From Rhodospirillaceae bacterium CCH5-H10 (GTDB lineage Bacteria; Pseudomonadota; Alphaproteobacteria; Reyranellales; Reyranellaceae): DNA of 26,186 nucleotides. The notes under the pieces are model-generated. The model did not search any database. It saw only the letters and a list, made by a program, of their open reading frames with translations, and was not told where the DNA came from. The first letter of the stretch is position 1; the number at the start of each line of letters is the position of its first letter. Of the stretch, positions 1-9,237 are shown piece by piece. The stretch is taken from NCBI GenBank assembly GCA_001557035.1, contig LSKJ01000057.1, positions 1 through 26,186 of the forward strand, written 5' to 3'. A program made the position numbers and the translations under genes.

Positions 1-470
1 TCCTTCGCGACCTTGGCCAGCGACGGCAGCATCACCGCCTCGACCGCCCCGCGCAGGCAGAGCGCATGGGCGGTGCTGTTCACGTCCTCGGAGGTGAGCG
101 CGAAATGCACCCATTCCAGCACGTCGGCCAGGCTCGATCCCTTGAGCTTCAGCTTGATGAAGTACTCGACCGCCTTGACGTCGTGGTTGGTGGCGGGAAT
201 GCCGGCATGGCCCTCGCGCTCGAACTTGCGGATGATCCGCGCGTCCTCGACCGAGATCTCGGGCAGCGCCTTCAGCATCTCCGTTTCAGCGTCGGTGAGC
301 GGGCGCATGCCGACGCCCCGGGTCTCCGACAGGGCGGCGAGATATTCGCACTCCACCACGACCCGCGCCTTCATGAGCGCATACTCGCTGAAATAGCCGG
401 CCAGCGCCTCGGAGGTGGTGCGATAGCGGCCGTCGACGGAGCTGACGGCGGTAAGGGAATCGAGCTGCAT
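1..470 (-). CDS. purB: Adenylosuccinate lyase, N-terminal part (cut by window edge)
   Basis: Adenylosuccinate lyase acts twice in purine synthesis: it releases fumarate from SAICAR and from adenylosuccinate to give AMP, in the cytoplasm. About 156 residues are visible, read leftward from an ATG at 470, and the frame is open to the window edge. The start reads MQLDSLTAVSSVDGRYR, followed by FSEYALMKARVVVE, TNHDVKAVEYFIK and HFALTSEDVNSTAHAL. These match the N-terminal half of the long E. coli-type PurB rather than the shorter Bacillus-type form. The C-terminal half, with the catalytic serine loop, lies outside the window. A GTG three codons upstream is a possible alternative start. The gene is divergent from the acyl-CoA dehydrogenase across 69 bases that must hold both promoters. 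The family call is firm. Confidence 0.93.
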   Translation of the reverse strand, partial: MQLDSLTAVSSVDGRYRTTSEALAGYFSEYALMKARVVVECEYLAALSETRGVGMRPLTDAETEMLKALPEISVEDARIIRKFEREGHAGIPATNHDVKAVEYFIKLKLKGSSLADVLEWVHFALTSEDVNSTAHALCLRGAVEAVMLPSLAKVAK

Positions 471-539
471 GCCGGCCACATAGCACAGCCGGCGGCCGGC
501 TGCTTGCCCTCCCCGGGAGCGCGGGTTCAGACTGGCCCG

Positions 540-2168
540 ATGAGCATCTCGGGCTTCCTGGAAGACGCATCGTTCAACCAGTCGCCGGCCTTCGGCGACG
601 TCGACCTGTTCTCGGCCGACAGGCCGCTGGCCGACGCCGCGCAGCGGGCGGGGCTCGATCTCGCGGCGTTGTCGGCTTGCGGAAAGGACTACGGCGCCGG
701 CGACACGCTCGATCTCGGGCGGGTGGCCAACGAGAACCCGCCGAGGCTCCGCACCATGGACGCCAAGGGCAACCGCCTCGACCGTGTCGAATTCCATCCC
801 GCCTACCACGCGCTGATGCAGAAGAGCATCGGCCATGGCATCCACGCCTCGGCCCATGACGGCAGCGACCTTCCGGCGCCGATGTCGGCACGCGCGGTCC
901 GCCTCTATCTCGCGACGCAGGCCGAGAGCGGTCATATGTGCCCGATCACCATGACGCATGCCTGCGTGGGCGCGCTGCGATCCGAGCCGGCGCTGCTGGC
1001 GAAGTGGCTGCCGAAGATCCAGACGCGCACCTACGATCCGCGCCCGCTGCCCTGGTGGGAAAAGAAGGGCGTGACCCTCGGCATGGGCATGACCGAGCGC
1101 CAGGGCGGCACCGACGTGCGCGCCAACATCACCACGGCGGCCAAGCACGGCGGCCACGTCGAGATCAGCGGCCACAAATGGTTCATGTCGGCACCGATGT
1201 GTGATGCGTTCCTCGTGCTGGCGCAGGCGGAAGGCGGCCTCACCTGTTACCTGATGCCGCGCCATCGGCCCGACGGGTCGCAGAACGCGATCCGCTTCCA
1301 GCGGCTGAAGGACAAGCTCGGCAACAAGTCGAATGCCTCCTCCGAGGTCGAGTTCCATGGCGCCTGGGCGGAGAGAGTCGGCCCCGAGGGCGGCGGAATT
1401 CGCACCATCATCGAGATGGTGAACCTGACGCGCCTCGATTGCGCCATCGCCTCGGCCGGCCAGTCGCGCATCGCGCTCAGCCAGGCGGTGCACCATGTCC
1501 GCAACCGCTCGGTCTTCCAGCGCCGGCTGGCCGACCAGCCTTCGATGCGCGCCGTCACGGCCGACATGGCGCTGGAGCTCGAAGCGCAGGTCGCGCTGGT
1601 CTTCCGCCTCGTCCGCGCTGCCGAGCATGCCGCCCACGATCCACGCGAAGCCGCCTATGCGCGGCTGCTGACGCCGGCCGTGAAGTTCCTGGTGTGCAAG
1701 AGCACGCCGCAGCTCGTCTCCGAATCGCTCGAGTGCCTGGGCGGTAACGGCTACACCGAGGACCTGCCGCTGGCGCGCTATTTCCGCGAATCGCCGCTCA
1801 ACGCCATCTGGGAAGGTTCGGGCAACGTCATGGCGCTCGACGTGCTGCGCGCCGCCGGCCGCCATCCCGAGACCGCGACCGACACGCTCTCGCGCCTCAT
1901 GCGCACCGCCGACCAGGCGTTCAAGGCCGGCCCGCTCGCCCAGGCGCTGGAGAAGTTGCTGAAGTCGGGCGAAGCCGAACGCCGCGCGCGCTTCGTCTGC
2001 GAGAGCCTGGCCAAGCTCGCGGCCGTGGCGGCGCTGGTCGAGGCAGGCTCGCCTTTTGCCGCGCTCTATGCCGGGACGCGCCTCGGCGGCTCGCCCTTCG
2101 CGCAGTTCGGCTCGGCCGATCTCGGAAGCAGCGAGACGGCGCTGATGGATCGCGCGCTGGCGGGCTAA
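540..2168 (+). CDS. aidB: AidB-type acyl-CoA dehydrogenase
   Basis: This is a FAD-dependent acyl-CoA dehydrogenase family protein of 542 residues, close to the length of E. coli AidB. The ATG at 540 gives MSISGFLEDASFNQ; the frame stays open upstream, but the family N-terminus fits this start. Visible blocks are LELGR-like LDLGRVANENPP, CPITMTHA, GMGMTERQGGTD, GHKWFMSAP, RLKDKLGNKSNAS and NAIWEGSGN. The glutamate of the last block is residue 425 here, the position of the catalytic base in this family. E. coli AidB belongs to the adaptive response to alkylating agents and binds DNA; its true substrate is unsettled. No ada or alkB gene is nearby, so a role in alkylation resistance is only inferred, and a plain catabolic role (isovaleryl-CoA-like) is possible. 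Its TAA stop overlaps the convergent MATE gene's TAG. Confidence 0.88.
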   Translation: MSISGFLEDASFNQSPAFGDVDLFSADRPLADAAQRAGLDLAALSACGKDYGAGDTLDLGRVANENPPRLRTMDAKGNRLDRVEFHPAYHALMQKSIGHGIHASAHDGSDLPAPMSARAVRLYLATQAESGHMCPITMTHACVGALRSEPALLAKWLPKIQTRTYDPRPLPWWEKKGVTLGMGMTERQGGTDVRANITTAAKHGGHVEISGHKWFMSAPMCDAFLVLAQAEGGLTCYLMPRHRPDGSQNAIRFQRLKDKLGNKSNASSEVEFHGAWAERVGPEGGGIRTIIEMVNLTRLDCAIASAGQSRIALSQAVHHVRNRSVFQRRLADQPSMRAVTADMALELEAQVALVFRLVRAAEHAAHDPREAAYARLLTPAVKFLVCKSTPQLVSESLECLGGNGYTEDLPLARYFRESPLNAIWEGSGNVMALDVLRAAGRHPETATDTLSRLMRTADQAFKAGPLAQALEKLLKSGEAERRARFVCESLAKLAAVAALVEAGSPFAALYAGTRLGGSPFAQFGSADLGSSETALMDRALAG

Positions 2169-3514
2169 CGCTTCGCCGGCGGGCGCGACTGCCAGGGCCG
2201 CACGAGCAGCATCCCGCCCATCACGATGCCGTAGACGGCGAGCCCGATCCCCATCGCCCAGAACAGCGCGTCGAGCCCCTGCCCCCATTCGATCGCGAGC
2301 CAGCCGCCGCCCACGGTGACGACCAGCCGCACCAGCACGGCGGCGACCGGCACGCCCATGCGGCCGGCGCCCTGGCTGCCGAAGTGCAGCGTCAGGCCGA
2401 GGCCGTAGAGGATGTAGAAGGGCGCCGCGCGCGTGAGATAGCCGACGCAGGCCGCGATGGTCGCGGGATCGCTCGCGAACAGCAGCGACCACTGCTCCGG
2501 CAGGAGCGCGATCGCGCCGCCGATCGTGCCGATCACCGCGGCGGCGAACAGGCTGCCGGTCCAGGCGACGCGGCGCGCCCGCGCCCAGCCCTCGGCGCCG
2601 GCAGCGACGCCGATCAGGGTCAGCATGCCGGTGCCGATGCCGTAGGAAATCGCCCCCATCAGATTCTCGAGCCGCGATCCGATGGCGTAGCCCGCCAGCG
2701 CCGACGTGCCGAAGCGGCCGACCAGTCCGGTCAGGATCATCGTGCCGATGCCGCCGACCACGGTGACGGCCGACGAAGCGAGGCCGACGCCCATGATTTC
2801 CGCGAACAGGCGGCGCTGCAGGCCACGTCCGCCGAGCGAGGGCACGAAGCCCAGTCGCCCGCCCCAGATCGCGCGTACCGACAGCGCGAGCGACACGGCA
2901 GAGGCCGCGACGCCTGCCGCCGCGAAGCCCGCGAGCCCCCAGCCCGGCCAGCCGCCGACGCCCAGTCCCAGCAGCGCCGACAGCGGCACATAGACCGCCG
3001 AGCCCGCGACGCCGAACCGCGCCGCCAGGGCCGTGTTGCCCACGCCCCGCAAAATGGCCGACGAGAAGTTGGTCGCCCAGACGAGCACGCCGAAGCTGAA
3101 CCAGAGATCGCTGTAGGCGCGCGCCTGCTGCAGCACGGCGCCCTCGCCACCCATCGTGCGATAGAGGAAGGGCGCCACCGTCCACGCGAACAGCGTGCAG
3201 AGCGCGGCGAAGGCGAACGCCAGCACCATCGCATGGATCACCAGCGCCTGCGCATCCTCCCGCCGGCCGCCGCCCAGCGCGCGCGCCATCGACGCCGCGA
3301 CGGCGCCGCCCAGCCCGCCCGAGGAGACGTTCATCACCATGACGACGAAGGGATAGACCAGCGCGAAGGCCGCCAGCGCGCCGCTGCCCAGCCGCCCGAC
3401 CAGCCAGATCTCGGCCAGGACGACGGCGATCTGCACCGCCATGAACGCGGTCGTGGGACCGGCCAGCCGCAATAGGGAACGCCCGATGGGCGCGACGAGA
3501 AGAGGATGGGACAC
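2165..3514 (-). CDS. MATE-family multidrug/Na+ or H+ antiporter
   Basis: This is a 449-residue, very hydrophobic inner-membrane protein with about twelve predicted helices in two similar halves, as in MATE (multi-antimicrobial extrusion) exporters, which exchange cations for organic compounds. Features include LAGPTTAFMAVQIAVVLAE in helix 1, a loop with SMARALGGGRREDAQ after helix 2, GVGNTALAARFG in the middle, and SRLENLMGAISYGIGTG with LHFGSQGAGRMG in the second half, all typical of MATE. I chose the GTG at 3514 (SHPLLVAPIG follows) because the 31 residues added by a TTG start at 3607 are arginine-rich and unlike the family. The gene is convergent with the aidB homologue and shares stop-codon bases with it; it is divergent from the M81 gene. 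Substrate unknown. Confidence 0.85.
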   Translation of the reverse strand: MSHPLLVAPIGRSLLRLAGPTTAFMAVQIAVVLAEIWLVGRLGSGALAAFALVYPFVVMVMNVSSGGLGGAVAASMARALGGGRREDAQALVIHAMVLAFAFAALCTLFAWTVAPFLYRTMGGEGAVLQQARAYSDLWFSFGVLVWATNFSSAILRGVGNTALAARFGVAGSAVYVPLSALLGLGVGGWPGWGLAGFAAAGVAASAVSLALSVRAIWGGRLGFVPSLGGRGLQRRLFAEIMGVGLASSAVTVVGGIGTMILTGLVGRFGTSALAGYAIGSRLENLMGAISYGIGTGMLTLIGVAAGAEGWARARRVAWTGSLFAAAVIGTIGGAIALLPEQWSLLFASDPATIAACVGYLTRAAPFYILYGLGLTLHFGSQGAGRMGVPVAAVLVRLVVTVGGGWLAIEWGQGLDALFWAMGIGLAVYGIVMGGMLLVRPWQSRPPAKR

Positions 3515-3630
3515 GAGGAGATTCCGGCGAGAGCGCAAGCGTCGACAACCTGCACGCTTTGCCCGCCGGTGTCGCGCCGGTACACTTGGTCCCAGCGTTC
3601 CAGCCAATGTTCAGCGAGTAACTCGTTCCA

Positions 3631-5100
3631 ATGAAGAAGATCTTCACCGCGTGCCTGGGCACCGAGACCAATACCTTTGCCTCCATCCCGACCGGGCATG
3701 GTTTGTTCGAGGAGACCTGCCTGTTCCGCAAGGCCAGCTACGGCGACAAGGTCCCCATGTTCGGCGCGCCGCTCGACGTCTGGCGCAAGCGCTCCGAGGC
3801 CAAGGGCTGGCAGGTGGTCGAGAGCCTCTGCGCCTTCGCCCAGCCGGCCGGCAAGACCGTGAAGAAGGTCTACGAGGCGTTCCGCGACGAGATCATCGCC
3901 GACCTCAAGGCGGCGATGCCGGTCGATGCCGTGTTTCTCTCCATGCACGGCGCCATGGTGGCCGAGGGCTACGACGACTGCGAAAGCGACCTGCTGGCCC
4001 ATGTCCGCAAGGTCGTCGGGCCGGACGTGCCGGTCGGCGTCGAGCTCGACCTCCATTGCAACATCGGCGAAGGCACGATGCGCGACGCCACGGTGCTGGT
4101 CCTGTTCAAGGAATACCCGCATGTCGACGTGTCGGACCGCGCCGACGACCTGTTCAACGTCATGGAAGGCGCCATCGAGGGCCGCACCAAGCCGGTGATG
4201 GCCACCTGGGACTGCCGCATGATCGGCGTGTTCCACACCACGCGCGAGCCGATGCGCGGCTTCGTCGACAAGCTGATAGGCATGGAAGGCAAGGACGGCG
4301 TGCTCTCGCTCTCGGTCGCGCACGGCTTCCCGTGGTCGGACATCAAGGAGATGAGCAGCCGCATCATCGCCGTCACCGACGGCGACAAGGCCAAGGCCGA
4401 GAAGCTCGCCAAGGAACTCGGCCAGGAATTCTTCGCCATGCGCGAGGTCACCCAGCCGCCCTACGTCACGCTGGACGCCGCCATGGCGCGCGTCTCCTCG
4501 CACAACCTGCCCAAGCCGATGGTGCTGGCCGACGTCTCCGACAATGCCGGCGGCGGTGCCGCGTCGGATTCGACCTTCATCCTGCAGGCGCTGCTCGACG
4601 GCAAGGTGAAGGACGCGGCCATCGCCATGTTCTGGGATCCCGGCGCTGTGAAGCTCGCCTTCGAAGTGGGTGAAGGCGCCGAGCTCGACATTCGCCTGGG
4701 CGGCAAGCTCGGGCCGCAGTCCGGCCCGCCGGTCGACGCGCGCGCCAAGGTGCTGAAGCTCGAGAAGGACGTGTTCATCCAGTTCGGCGGCGCGCGCAAG
4801 GGCACCAACCCGATCGGCGACGTGGCCGCGCTGCAGATCGAGGGCGTGACGGTGATCGTCAACACCAAGCGCTCGCAGTGCCACAGCCTCGACTGCTTCA
4901 CCAAGCTCGGCATCGATCCCTCGACCAAGAAGGTCGTGGTGGTGAAGTCGATGCAGCACTTCCACGCCGCCTACGCGCCGATCGCCAGCGAGGTGGTCTA
5001 TGTCGCCGCCCCCGGCGCGCTGGTGCCGGACTGGTCGCTGCTGCCCTACACCAAGGCCGACAAGACCCAGTGGCCCTTCGTCGCCAACCCGCACGCGTGA
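3631..5100 (+). CDS. M81-family metallopeptidase (MlrC-like)
   Basis: This 489-residue protein matches the M81 (DUF1485/MlrC) family, known from microcystin breakdown (MlrC cuts the linearised tetrapeptide) but common in soil Proteobacteria, where the substrate is unknown. Visible family blocks are GTETNTFASIPT near residue 10, VFLSMHGAMVAEGYDD near 100, GVELDLHCN near 138, VLADVSDNAGGGAASDST in the middle, and VNTKRSQCHSLDCFTKLGID near the C-terminus. The Glu/Asp/His-rich blocks are the likely metal site. There is no signal peptide, so it should be cytoplasmic. No good ribosome-binding site precedes the ATG; a short palindrome (CGAGT-A-ACTCG) sits at 3615-3625. Its stop overlaps the start of the next gene (GTGA), pointing to translational coupling. 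The family call is strong, the reaction is not. Confidence 0.86.
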   Translation: MKKIFTACLGTETNTFASIPTGHGLFEETCLFRKASYGDKVPMFGAPLDVWRKRSEAKGWQVVESLCAFAQPAGKTVKKVYEAFRDEIIADLKAAMPVDAVFLSMHGAMVAEGYDDCESDLLAHVRKVVGPDVPVGVELDLHCNIGEGTMRDATVLVLFKEYPHVDVSDRADDLFNVMEGAIEGRTKPVMATWDCRMIGVFHTTREPMRGFVDKLIGMEGKDGVLSLSVAHGFPWSDIKEMSSRIIAVTDGDKAKAEKLAKELGQEFFAMREVTQPPYVTLDAAMARVSSHNLPKPMVLADVSDNAGGGAASDSTFILQALLDGKVKDAAIAMFWDPGAVKLAFEVGEGAELDIRLGGKLGPQSGPPVDARAKVLKLEKDVFIQFGGARKGTNPIGDVAALQIEGVTVIVNTKRSQCHSLDCFTKLGIDPSTKKVVVVKSMQHFHAAYAPIASEVVYVAAPGALVPDWSLLPYTKADKTQWPFVANPHA

Positions 5101-5561
5101 GGCTTTTAGCCCTCGCAGGCTTCCTGGCTGCGGCGACGGCGGGCGTCGCTGCCGCGCAGTCTCCCAATGGCGTCCGGACGCTCGATCCGCCCGGCGCCAT
5201 CAAGGCCGAGGGCACCTGGAGTCTCGGCGCCCGGGCCGGCGATTTCGTCTTCGTCGCCGGCATGCAGGGCGTCGATCCCAGGACGAACAAGCTGGTGGAG
5301 GGCAACGAAGCGCGCATCCGCCAGGCCTTCCTGAACATCAGGCTGATCGCCCAGTCAGAGGGCGCCACGCTGCAGGATTGCGTGCGCCTCACCATCTACG
5401 TGAGCGACCTCGCCACGATCGCGCCCTTGGTCGACAAGGTGCAGGCTGAACTCTGGGGCAAGCCGCCCTATCCACCGCGCACCATGTTCGAGGCCCGGAA
5501 ACTGTTCGACGGCGACATCATCGAGATCGACAGCATCTTCTACGCGCCGCAGAAGAAGTGA
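5097..5561 (+). CDS. RidA/YjgF-family protein with an export signal
   Basis: This 154-residue protein starts at a GTG whose last bases form the TGA stop of the M81 gene. The first 21 residues look like a Sec signal peptide (RLLALAGFLAAATAG, cut near VAAA-QS). The rest is a RidA/YjgF/UK114 domain with FVFVAGMQGVDPRTN, DCVRLTIYVSDL and YPPRTMFEARKLFDGDIIEID. The arginine of PPRT (residue 128 of the precursor) aligns with the carboxylate-binding Arg105 of E. coli RidA, so imine/enamine deaminase-type chemistry is possible. RidA normally works in the cytoplasm on 2-aminoacrylate; an exported form is less usual and points to another substrate. Coupling to the M81 gene suggests a shared pathway, perhaps handling an amide or amino-acid product (inference). 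Confidence 0.82.
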   Translation: MRLLALAGFLAAATAGVAAAQSPNGVRTLDPPGAIKAEGTWSLGARAGDFVFVAGMQGVDPRTNKLVEGNEARIRQAFLNIRLIAQSEGATLQDCVRLTIYVSDLATIAPLVDKVQAELWGKPPYPPRTMFEARKLFDGDIIEIDSIFYAPQKK

Positions 5562-5604
5562 CTTCGCTTTCCGCGAGGCGGCGAAACACCCCGATTTCAG
5601 GGCG

Positions 5605-5633
5605 TTTACAGACCTTCGACTCATTGGTATGTT
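5605..5633 (+). promoter_or_regulatory. Putative sigma-70 promoter for the prs operon
   Basis: TTTACA at 5605-5610 and TATGTT at 5628-5633 are separated by exactly 17 bases, in the 159-base gap before prs and about 88 bases upstream of its ATG. Matches to the consensus are 5/6 and 4/6. A small dyad GTCGTT/AACGAC at 5665-5683 lies in the resulting leader. Recognition is by eye only. Confidence 0.4.
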
Positions 5634-5720
5634 CCGCCCCGTCGCGGCCCGGGATGGCCGTTTTGTCGTTTTAGATCAACGACTTAACGATTTCCCGCCC
5701 CGGCGCGAGGGACGCGATCC

Positions 5721-6653
<933 letters not shown>

Positions 6654-6742
6654 AGAATCTTTACCCGGAGTTTCAAGAGATCCGGCGATGGGCACCCCTG
6701 GAGGCCACGCCGCGATGACAGAGCAACCCAAGGAGATGTGAG

Positions 6743-7426
6743 ATGGCAGAGACGACCAAAGTCGTCGCGAAGATGCGGGATCGGGCCGGTAAAGGGGGCG
6801 CCCGTTCCAGCCGTCGCGATGGACTGATTCCCGCCGTGATCTACGGCGACAAGCAGCCCCCGGTGATGATCGCCGTCGAGCCGAAGACGATCGAGCGCGA
6901 GCTTCACAAGGAAGGCTACTTCAATCACCTGATGAAGATCGCCGTCGATGGCACGGACTACGACGTCCTGCCGCGCGACGTGCAGGTCGATCCGGTGACG
7001 GACAAGCCCCTCCATCTCGACTTCCTGCGCATCGGCCCCGAGTCGATCATCACCGTGCAGGTGCCGGTGCACTTCCGCAACGAGCTGGCCTCGCCCGGCA
7101 TCAAGCGCGGCGGCGTGCTGAACGTGGTGCTGCACGAGATCACCGTGCGCACCAAGGCCAGTGCCATTCCGGAGTATTTCGAGGTCGACCTGACCGGTCT
7201 CGAGATCGGCCACTCGATCCACATGTCGACGCTGAACATCCCCGAGAGCGTCCGGGTCGTGACGCGCGACAAGAACGCGACGGTGGCCTCGATCGCCGCC
7301 CCGACCGTGGCCCGCGAAGCGGCCGCGACGGAAGCGGCTCCGGCCGACGGCGCGGCGCCGGCGGCGGGTGCAGCGGCGGCGGCTCCGGCGGCAGGCGCCA
7401 AGGCGCCCGCTCCGGCGAAGAAGTAA
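6743..7426 (+). CDS. rplY: 50S ribosomal protein L25 (long CTC form)
   Basis: Ribosomal protein bL25 binds 5S rRNA in the central protuberance of the large subunit. This 227-residue version has the N-terminal 5S-binding domain (DRAGKGGARSSRRDGLIPAVIYG, with FNHLMKIAVDG and HLDFLRI following), then the C-terminal beta domain found in the stress-protein CTC relatives (GGVLNVVLHEITVRTKAS, EIGHSIHMSTLNIPE). From about residue 190 it ends in a low-complexity Ala/Pro tail closing in lysines. A strong AAGGAG ribosome-binding site sits just before the ATG. It lies 89 bases after prs and 27 bases before pth, consistent with one operon. Confidence 0.96.
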   Translation: MAETTKVVAKMRDRAGKGGARSSRRDGLIPAVIYGDKQPPVMIAVEPKTIERELHKEGYFNHLMKIAVDGTDYDVLPRDVQVDPVTDKPLHLDFLRIGPESIITVQVPVHFRNELASPGIKRGGVLNVVLHEITVRTKASAIPEYFEVDLTGLEIGHSIHMSTLNIPESVRVVTRDKNATVASIAAPTVAREAAATEAAPADGAAPAAGAAAAAPAAGAKAPAPAKK

Positions 7427-7453
7427 CGGGCGGGCGAAGGCTCCGCTCCGTCG

Positions 7454-8107
7454 ATGCTTCTGCTGGTCGGGCTCGGCAATCCCGGGCCGCGCTATGCGGG
7501 GCACCGGCACAACGTGGGATTCATGGCGGTGGACGAGATCGTCCGCCGCCGTGTCTTCTCCCCGTGGCGTTCGCGTTTCAACGGCGAGGTGGCCGAGGGC
7601 CATCTGGGCGGCGAGCGCGTCATCGCCCTGAAGCCGATGACGTTCATGAACGAATCGAGCAAGGCCGTGGGCGAAGCCGTGCGCTTCCTCAAGGTGCCGC
7701 TCGACCGGCTGGTCGTCTTCCACGACGAACTCGACATCGCGCCGGGAAAGGTGCGCATGAAGAAGGGCGGCGGCGCCGGCGGGCATAACGGCCTGCGCGA
7801 CATCGACGCCCATGTCGGCAAGGATTACCGCCGGGTCCGCATCGGCATCGGCCATCCCGGCCACAAGGACCTGGTGCTGCACTGGGTGCTGCGCGACTTC
7901 GAGCGCGACGAGCGCGACCCGAAGGACGGGTGGCTGCCGAAAGTGCTGAACGCGCTGGCCGAGGAATCGGCGCTGCTGGTCGAAGGCGGCGCCAAGGCCG
8001 ACGAGAAATACATGAGCCGGGTGGCGCATCTCGCGCCGCCTCCCGATCTTCCGGCCCGCCTCGACATCAGGGGCGCCCAGAACGACAAAGCGCACAGCAA
8101 AGAGTAG
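7454..8107 (+). CDS. pth: Peptidyl-tRNA hydrolase
   Basis: Pth frees tRNA from peptidyl-tRNA that drops off stalled ribosomes and is usually essential. The 217-residue protein starts [20 protein letters not shown] and has the expected catalytic set: His19 and Asn20 in HRHNVGF, the TFMN block near residue 60, Asp91 in HDELD, and GGHNGLRD near 115. The C-terminal 30 or so residues (rich in Pro, Asp and Lys) extend past the E. coli enzyme, as is usual in alphaproteobacteria. It lies between L25 and ychF, three bases before the ychF ATG. Confidence 0.97.
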   Translation: MLLLVGLGNPGPRYAGHRHNVGFMAVDEIVRRRVFSPWRSRFNGEVAEGHLGGERVIALKPMTFMNESSKAVGEAVRFLKVPLDRLVVFHDELDIAPGKVRMKKGGGAGGHNGLRDIDAHVGKDYRRVRIGIGHPGHKDLVLHWVLRDFERDERDPKDGWLPKVLNALAEESALLVEGGAKADEKYMSRVAHLAPPPDLPARLDIRGAQNDKAHSKE

Positions 8108-8110
8108 AAC

Positions 8111-9208
8111 ATGGGCTTCAATTGCGGAATCGTCGGCCTGCCCAACGTCGGCAAGTCGACCCTGTTCAACGCGCTGACCGCCACCCAGGCGGCGCAGGCG
8201 GCCAACTATCCGTTCTGCACCATCGAGCCGAACGTCGGCCGCGTCGCCGTGCCGGATCCGCGGCTCGACAAGCTCGCGGCCATCGCGGGCTCGGCCAAGA
8301 TCATCAACACGCAGCTCGAATTCGTCGACATCGCCGGCCTGGTAAAGGGCGCCTCCCGCGGCGAGGGGCTGGGCAACCAGTTCCTGGGCAACATCCGCGA
8401 GGTCGATGCGATCGTCCACGTGCTGCGCTGCTTCGAGGACGGCGACGTCACGCACGTCTCAGGCAAGGTCGATCCGGTGAGCGATGCCGAGGTCGTCGAG
8501 ACCGAGCTGATGCTGGCCGACATGGACAGCCTCGAGAAGCGCCTGCCCAACCTCGAGAAGAAGGCCAAGGGCGGCGACAAGGAATCGGGCGCCGAGGTGC
8601 CGGTCGTGAAGAAGGTGCTCGACGCGCTGCGCGACGGCAAGCCGGCCCGCGAAGCCAAACTCAGCGACGACGAGCGCGCGATCTTCTCGCGCCTGCAGCT
8701 CATCACCGCCAAGCCGATGATGTACGTGCTTAACGTCGAGGAAAGCTCGGCCGCCACCGGCAACGAACACAGCGCGAAGGCCGAGGCTTTCGCCAAATCG
8801 CGCGGCATGCCGTCGGTCGTGATCTCGGCCGCCATCGAGGCCGAGGTGGCCCAGCTCCCGGCCGAGGACCAGAGCGACTACCTGTCTTCGCTCGGCCTCG
8901 CGGAAACCGGCCTCGCCCGCGTCGTGCGCGCGGGCTACGCGCTGCTCGACCTCGTGACCTTCTTCACGGTGGGCCCGAAGGAAGCCCGCGCCTGGACGGT
9001 GCGCCGCGAAGCGACCGCGCCGCAGGCGGCCGGCGTCATCCATACCGACTTCGAGAAGGGCTTCATCCGCGCCGAGACGATCGCCTACGACGACTACATC
9101 GCCCTGAACGGCGAGGCCGGCGCGCGCGATGCCGGCAAGCTGCGGTTGGAAGGCAAGGAATACCCCGTCAAGGACGGCGATGTGTTTCATTTCAGGTTCA
9201 ATGTGTGA
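8111..9208 (+). CDS. ychF: Redox-regulated ATPase YchF/OLA1 (Obg-family)
   Basis: YchF is a universally conserved P-loop ATPase of the Obg family that binds ribosomes and is linked to oxidative stress responses. The 365-residue length is typical. It shows the P-loop GLPNVGKST (residues 9-17), DIAGLVKGASRGEGLGN in switch II, and LNVEE in place of the GTP-specific NKxD motif, the hallmark of the ATP-preferring members. A coiled-coil region lies in the middle, and a C-terminal TGS domain (TFFTVGPKEARAWTVRR onward) ends the protein. The gene closes the prs operon. Its last codons and stop lie inside a 20-bp-stem palindrome (9195-9236), so the end of the coding sequence is also the left arm of a hairpin. 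Confidence 0.97.
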   Translation: MGFNCGIVGLPNVGKSTLFNALTATQAAQAANYPFCTIEPNVGRVAVPDPRLDKLAAIAGSAKIINTQLEFVDIAGLVKGASRGEGLGNQFLGNIREVDAIVHVLRCFEDGDVTHVSGKVDPVSDAEVVETELMLADMDSLEKRLPNLEKKAKGGDKESGAEVPVVKKVLDALRDGKPAREAKLSDDERAIFSRLQLITAKPMMYVLNVEESSAATGNEHSAKAEAFAKSRGMPSVVISAAIEAEVAQLPAEDQSDYLSSLGLAETGLARVVRAGYALLDLVTFFTVGPKEARAWTVRREATAPQAAGVIHTDFEKGFIRAETIAYDDYIALNGEAGARDAGKLRLEGKEYPVKDGDVFHFRFNV

Positions 9209-9236
9209 CGCGCTAAAGCGCGTCGCACATTGAACC
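9195..9236 (+). repeat. 20-bp-stem palindrome covering the ychF stop
   Basis: Bases 9195-9214 and 9217-9236 are reverse complements over 20 positions with one G-T pair and a two-base centre. The left arm contains the last codons and TGA of ychF. There is no T-run after the right arm, so it is not a classic intrinsic terminator, though it could still end transcription or protect the 3' end of the mRNA. Confidence 0.8.
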
Positions 9237-9237
9237 G

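Noticed and set aside
3515..3607. N-terminal extension of the MATE protein from a TTG at 3607
   Set aside because: The extra 31 residues are arginine-rich and do not match the family; the GTG at 3514 fits the usual start just before helix 1.
3334..5094. Long minus-strand open frame (586 codons) opposite the M81 gene
   Set aside because: The plus-strand M81 reading has clear family motifs; the antisense product is His/Asp/Leu-rich with none.
5562..5720. Purine-type riboswitch before prs
   Set aside because: Only a 6-bp dyad (5665-5683) is visible, without the three-way junction or conserved bases of a purine or PRPP riboswitch.
6654..6742. Structured L25 leader RNA
   Set aside because: Only a weak CCGGA/TCCGG pairing is seen; no recognised autoregulatory leader motif.
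9195..9236. Classic intrinsic terminator for the prs operon
   Set aside because: The stem is strong but no T-run follows the right arm, so I list it as a palindrome rather than a terminator.
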